A stretch of DNA of 64,000 nucleotides from the NCBI RefSeq assembly GCF_000226115.1, contig NC_016457.1:7254001-7318000 (forward strand). Reading direction: 5' to 3'. This document shows positions 57,292-64,000 of this stretch, one piece after another (positions within the stretch are counted from its first letter, which is position 1; every line of letters starts with the position of its first letter). This stretch comes from Thermothielavioides terrestris NRRL 8126. Its lineage: Eukaryota; Ascomycota; Sordariomycetes; Sordariales; Chaetomiaceae. The notes beneath the pieces were generated by a model. It saw only the letters and a program-made list of their open reading frames with translations. It was not told the origin of the DNA and ran no database searches. The position numbers and the translations under genes are program-made.

Positions 57292-58586
57292 CCGTAGTGT
57301 AGTGGAGAGCTAGTGTAAAACATGGTTCTCCGCACGGAGACTTCTCAGAGCTAAACTAGTACACCATAAGCTGAATGCACTCCGTAACATGTACTGTGTA
57401 CGGATCTGAACCTAAGTTAATTGTGTACATTGGAAAAGGGAAAGTGTCAGTATAACCAAGGCAGACAGCAGAAGCAGGGCAAACACCCGGTCTGTTTGGT
57501 CCCTGTTTGGCAACTTACTGTGGAAGTGAAGTGTCGATGTTTCAACTGGGACCAACGCGGGCAACTGCATTCCTTCGGCAGCGAGGGATTACGGCACGGA
57601 CAAAAAAGCGCAGTTTAGCTAACCCTGCCGACGAGAAGAGTCGGAACTCCAACAGCAAGACGGATAGCGCGCCGTTCGCTCCGTGGAAGAAGACGAAAGC
57701 GACCTGCAGAGGTTCACTGCCACCCTTGGCATTGGCATTGGCGTGGGCATTGGGCACTTCACCCTGCTGATCCGATTCGAAGGCTTGAGACCGGGCTGGT
57801 CTGGGCAAGATCAAGGGGAAGCATCGTGCCGACTGCTGACGCGGTGGGTGTGATATCAGATGTGCATTGCTAATCCCGGGGTCTGTTTTTGCGGAGAAAT
57901 AACGCGTGTCCCGCAATTGCTGAATACGCCCGAGCAGATTGATGTTTGGAGTGGTTGGGTGGTTCTTGACTCGGCGGCTACAACTATTCCGTCTGTACTC
58001 GACGGATACTGTGTCCATTTCACAGTACACTACACCAGGTAACACTAGCGTAGGATCCTAGCATCCGGATCTGGAAACCCCACACGCTTGCTTGCCCGTC
58101 CCCTGTAACGGCACTAGCATCTGCAGTCAATCGCGCTCCGCATCCCGCAGTTGGTCCTTGCAGTCGCTGCCACCAAGTGGCAGTTGAAAGACGTTCCATT
58201 ACGCTTAGTCCCTATCTCGGTAACTCTATTTACTCTCCACACTTCCCAGACCGGCGGGCGAAGTACTGCGAGCTACCATAATAAAGCAAAGCGACTTGTG
58301 TGGTCGCCATGTGTAAGTAGGCTGCCTTGGCCCTTCCTTCCCTGTCAATCGACGCCCCCCGAAGCCCTGAAGTCGCCTCCCACATCTTGTCACCTCCCCC
58401 CTCCTAGCAGGGTTGGTCCCCTGCCCATTGAGCGCCGCCGCCCCTTCCATCTAGCGAACTCGTCGGTGCAGCCGAGCGCGCGCCCCGTCCGCTACTCAGT
58501 TGCTCGAGATGAACGGCTCCGGTCGTCGGGCCGGCCATCTCCATTGACAGCGCTTTCTCTAGACCCGCGCTGCGAGGACAGCGGCC
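57292..58586. other. Intergenic and upstream region of the Ca2+/H+ exchanger
   Basis: 1.3 kb without a supported gene. ACTAGTGTA-like motifs near 57314 and 58027-58050 resemble those around MITE copy A. Confidence 0.4.
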
Positions 58587-60303
58587 ATGGGCAACAACAG
58601 CTTGAACGGCAATCGCTTAACTAGTCCTACAGTCAACGTCAAGACGCGCGACCACCTGCGCCGGATTGAAACCGGGAAACTCTCGAGTCCGCCCAACGGC
58701 AATACCAGTAGCACCAGCGCCAGCGGCTACGTCGCCAACCCCGACGACATGGACGACGACGGTGAGCGCAGACCTCTTCTAGTGCACCAGCACCACACCC
58801 ACTCCACCCTGCGGCCCGAGCCTGGCTTCTGGCGCCACCTCCTCTTCAACCGCCAGAGCAGCCCCGGAATCCACCACGCGAACCCCCTGGTGCGCTGGCC
58901 GGCCCGGGCATGGAACGTGACCAAGGTTACGTTGTTTAGCTGTATGTATCCCGCCCTCCCGAGACCGGCAGACGCGTGTGGTCTAAGTCGTGCTTCTTGC
59001 AGCCTGGATCAATGTCCTCCTAGTCTTCGTGCCGCTCGGCATCGTCGCCGGCATGCAGGAATGGAGCGCCCCCTCGGTTTTCACCCTCAACTTCTTCGCC
59101 ATCATCCCGCTGGCTGCCGTCCTCTCGTTTGCCACCGAGGAGATTGCAGCCCGCCTGGGCGAGACGCTCGGCGGCCTGGTGAACGCGACCTTCGGCAACG
59201 CCGTCGAGCTGATCGTTAGCATCGTCGCGCTGCGCGCCGGCGAGATCGAGGTCGTGCAGGCGTCCATGCTGGGGTCCATCCTGTCCAACCTGCTCCTCGT
59301 TCTCGGCATGTGCTTCTTCCTCGGCGGCATCAACAACATGCGCGACCGCAACGGCAACGGCATAGAACAGAGCTTCGCCCAGGGCACCGCCCAGACGACC
59401 TGCTCGCTCATGGCCCTCGCCTCGGCCTCCATGATCCTCCCCGCCGCGCTCTACGGCGTCCTCGACCGCGCCGACCAAGAGAACAAGGAGGCCAGCATTC
59501 TGATTCTATCGCGCGGCACCGCCTTGGTTCTGCTGTCACTTTACTGCCTCTACCTCGTCTTCGCCCTGCGGACGCATAAGCAGTTGTTTGAGCCCGAGAC
59601 GCAGAACGCCTCGGCCGACGGCAACGAGGCGGAACACGAGCCCCTTCTGAGCCCCTGGGCAGCCGCCCTCGTGCTGGTGGCCGTGACCCTTATCATCTCG
59701 GTTTGCGCCGACCACATGGTGAACAGCATCGACGCGTTGGTCGCGACGGGCAAGATCAGCAAGTCCTTCATCGGCCTGATCCTGATCCCCATCGTCGGCA
59801 ACGCCGCCGAGCACGTCACGGCCTGCGTGGTGGCCATCAAAGACAAGATGGATCTGGCGATGGGCGTGGCTATCGGCTCGAGCATCCAGATCGCCCTGCT
59901 CGTCACGCCCGCGCTGGTCATGCTCGGCTGGGCTATCGGTCAGCCCATGACGCTGCATTTCGAGACGTGTAAGCCCCTTGTTCTCGCCTCCCCCCCCCTT
60001 CCCCCCCGTTCGTCGGCACGACTAAGCCTGCATGCAGTCCAAACCATTGCATTCGCGCTGTCTGTCCTCGTCGTAACCTACACCGTCCAAGACGGCAAGT
60101 CCAACTACCTCGAGGGCGCAATGGTAATTCCTGTTCCTGTCCCTCCATCCCGCCAGGGAATGCCTTGTGAGAACCAGCGTAGCAAGCTAACATCCGCCGT
60201 GCAGCTCTTGGGCCTCTACATGATCATCGCCCTCGCCTTCTTGGCTAGCCCGACGGATGCCCTCCACAAGCTTTCTTCTTCGCTTTCGCTTCCTTGGCAG
60301 TGA
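58587..60303 (+). CDS. Vacuolar Ca2+/H+ antiporter (CAX/VCX1 type)
   Basis: Four exons, 58587-58941, 59003-59968, 60038-60123 and 60205-60303, giving 501 aa. After a hydrophilic N-terminal tail (to about residue 118) come about eleven membrane helices. The two cation-selective repeats are LVNATFGNAVELIVSI (c-1) and IPIVGNAAEHVTACVV (c-2), with the conserved Glu in each. An acidic loop between repeats (FEPETQNASADGNEAEHEP) is as in VCX1. It exchanges cytosolic Ca2+ for vacuolar H+. The long N-terminal tail may be autoinhibitory as in plant CAX (inference). Several introns carry CTAAC branch sites. Confidence 0.93.
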
Positions 60304-61668
60304 CACATCGTCCATTCGCGATGTCCATTCCCGCTACCATTACCGCCATCATCATCATCATCATCATCATTACCAGCGGGCTAACTTCCTACGGCCCGAT
60401 CTGGATTGAATATATCTGTACAAATACCCTGATATCCGAAAGTCCGGGGTGAATACGTTCTGGTTGAGCCGGGTACCGCCGGAACGGTGTATGGCCCGGC
60501 CTATGAAGCAAGCAAGCAATCATGCATGCTAGTCCGCAGGCGAAGCGTTGGATGTTGTCTACGAAGAAGGGTTGGATCACGCTGTACGATAGGATACCTT
60601 GCTGGACAAAAATGGAGTATATGTCAATGTGTGTATGTACCTAGCCAAGCAGGAGGTTATTCTCGTACCTCAGATACGGTGTTGATCAAGTCACTGGGTA
60701 GGTAGTCCGTTTAAGTATCATCGCCATTGCGTTGTTGGGTTAACTTAGGCGTCTTATTGGATGCTCCCTACTCCTCGAAATTGGTTTGACTCCGGAAAAT
60801 CGATGAGCTGAGCACTCTGTTGACCACACGCTGCCGAACAAGGGGAAGGCATTCGGAGAATTCTAGCATGTGCGCCAATGCATACCTCAAACAAGCAACT
60901 CTAGAATACCGGGGTCCACGACAGGAGAATGCATTTCCCAAAGAGGCACTCTCAGAGCGCAAGCATGCGAGCAAGTTCTGAACTATCAGGCCCATCCGGA
61001 TTACCATCTCACTCCCGCCCCCTTTCATTCCTGCCCAGATACAACCGGCCATCCCATAGCAGACTCAGACACCAAAAGCAAGCAAGCAGGCGGTCGGATG
61101 GATGGATGGTTGGGTAGGGGGAATATATGGTACTGAGGCACATAAGTAGGTTAGGTAGGTAGGTAGACAGGTAGGAAATAACTAGGTGGGAAAAGGAGGA
61201 AAAAGACAGAAGCCAGTGGCGCCACCAGTCCGTTTCATTTATTGTTTGTCCGCCGATACCAGCCACCCGAGGCCCACGAACCCCAACCCCAACACATGCC
61301 CATGTCGTCCGACGAAGAGAAAAAGTGAAAGTAAAGTGGAAACTCCGCGCCAGCCCAGACCATGTGTATTATACGTACAACAAACAGGGCCAGGTGAAAG
61401 AAAGCTTCCTGGTCCACGCAAGCAGATGGGTGGTGTTGACCACCTTGGCATTGCCGGTATATTAGGTGCCTGAGGTCGGCTGGAAGAGGAATAGAGACCC
61501 TGAGATATGGGCACACGGACGACCTATAGCCGGTCGTCGGTCGCTTTGGTCGCTTTGGTAGCGGGGAAGAGGGAATACGCCTCTGGCTTCGCGGCCGAGA
61601 CAACCTGTAGTCGGACGACATTCCAAATATCGGCGCGACGGCCATCTCCATCCCAGAGTAAAAGCCGC
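60304..61668. other. Convergent 3' flanks with simple repeats
   Basis: About 1.4 kb. (ATC)n at about 60345-60372 and GGTAGGTA-type repeats at about 61140-61175. No gene seen. Confidence 0.45.

Positions 61669-64000
<2,332 letters not shown>

Overview
This is nuclear DNA from a GC-rich filamentous ascomycete. The genes have one to six short introns (about 50-150 bp) with GTAAGT/GTGAGT-type donors and CTAAC/CTGAC branch sites. The products match those of Sordariomycetes, and one AT-rich transposon block shows RIP-like decay. Sordariales/Chaetomiaceae is my best guess, but that is inference. I placed exon joins by hand by matching reading frame, splice sites and family conservation.

Layout. 1-6 kb: the 3' part of a membrane-anchored histidine-acid-phosphatase-like protein, a small cupin with a 15-nt exon, an Fpg/MutM DNA glycosylase, and divergent from it an apparently non-coding spliced gene whose six introns (179-194 nt) each hold one box C/D snoRNA candidate. 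Four of these carry rRNA guides of yeast snR78, snR77, snR74 and snR73, in the yeast cluster order. 6.4-21.4 kb: a TTAA-flanked MITE, a conserved unknown membrane protein, COQ3, RIB3, UTP14, mitochondrial ribosomal protein mL41, an HSL-type esterase with a long tail, a RING protein and a small mitochondrial protein. 21.5-33 kb: a gene-poor interval with a second copy of the TTAA MITE, a Mutator-like MITE, and a 7.1-kb RIP-decayed DNA transposon (25517-32610) with about 390-bp terminal inverted repeats. The transposon carries a nested, undecayed solo LTR.

33-51 kb is housekeeping-dense: a YANK/STK32-type kinase, a CCDC174-like protein, a small membrane protein, homoserine dehydrogenase, TRM8, NDC80, PEX14, a second HSL-type esterase, and a DHCR24-like FAD protein with an apparent 1-nt frameshift. 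51-56 kb holds a head-to-head pair: a HeLo-domain/pseudokinase protein and a patatin-like phospholipase with a C-terminal C2H2-like element. This type of gene is associated with fungal self-recognition and cell death. 56-64 kb has a second copy of the Mutator-like MITE, a vacuolar-type Ca2+/H+ exchanger and a four-finger C2H2 protein.

Many housekeeping genes are divergent pairs with short shared promoters: fpg/snoRNA host, coq3/rib3, utp14/mL41, esterase/RING, hom6/trm8, ndc80/pex14. The strongest non-coding system is the intronic snoRNA host gene. The strongest accessory feature is the transposon block with its nested LTR.
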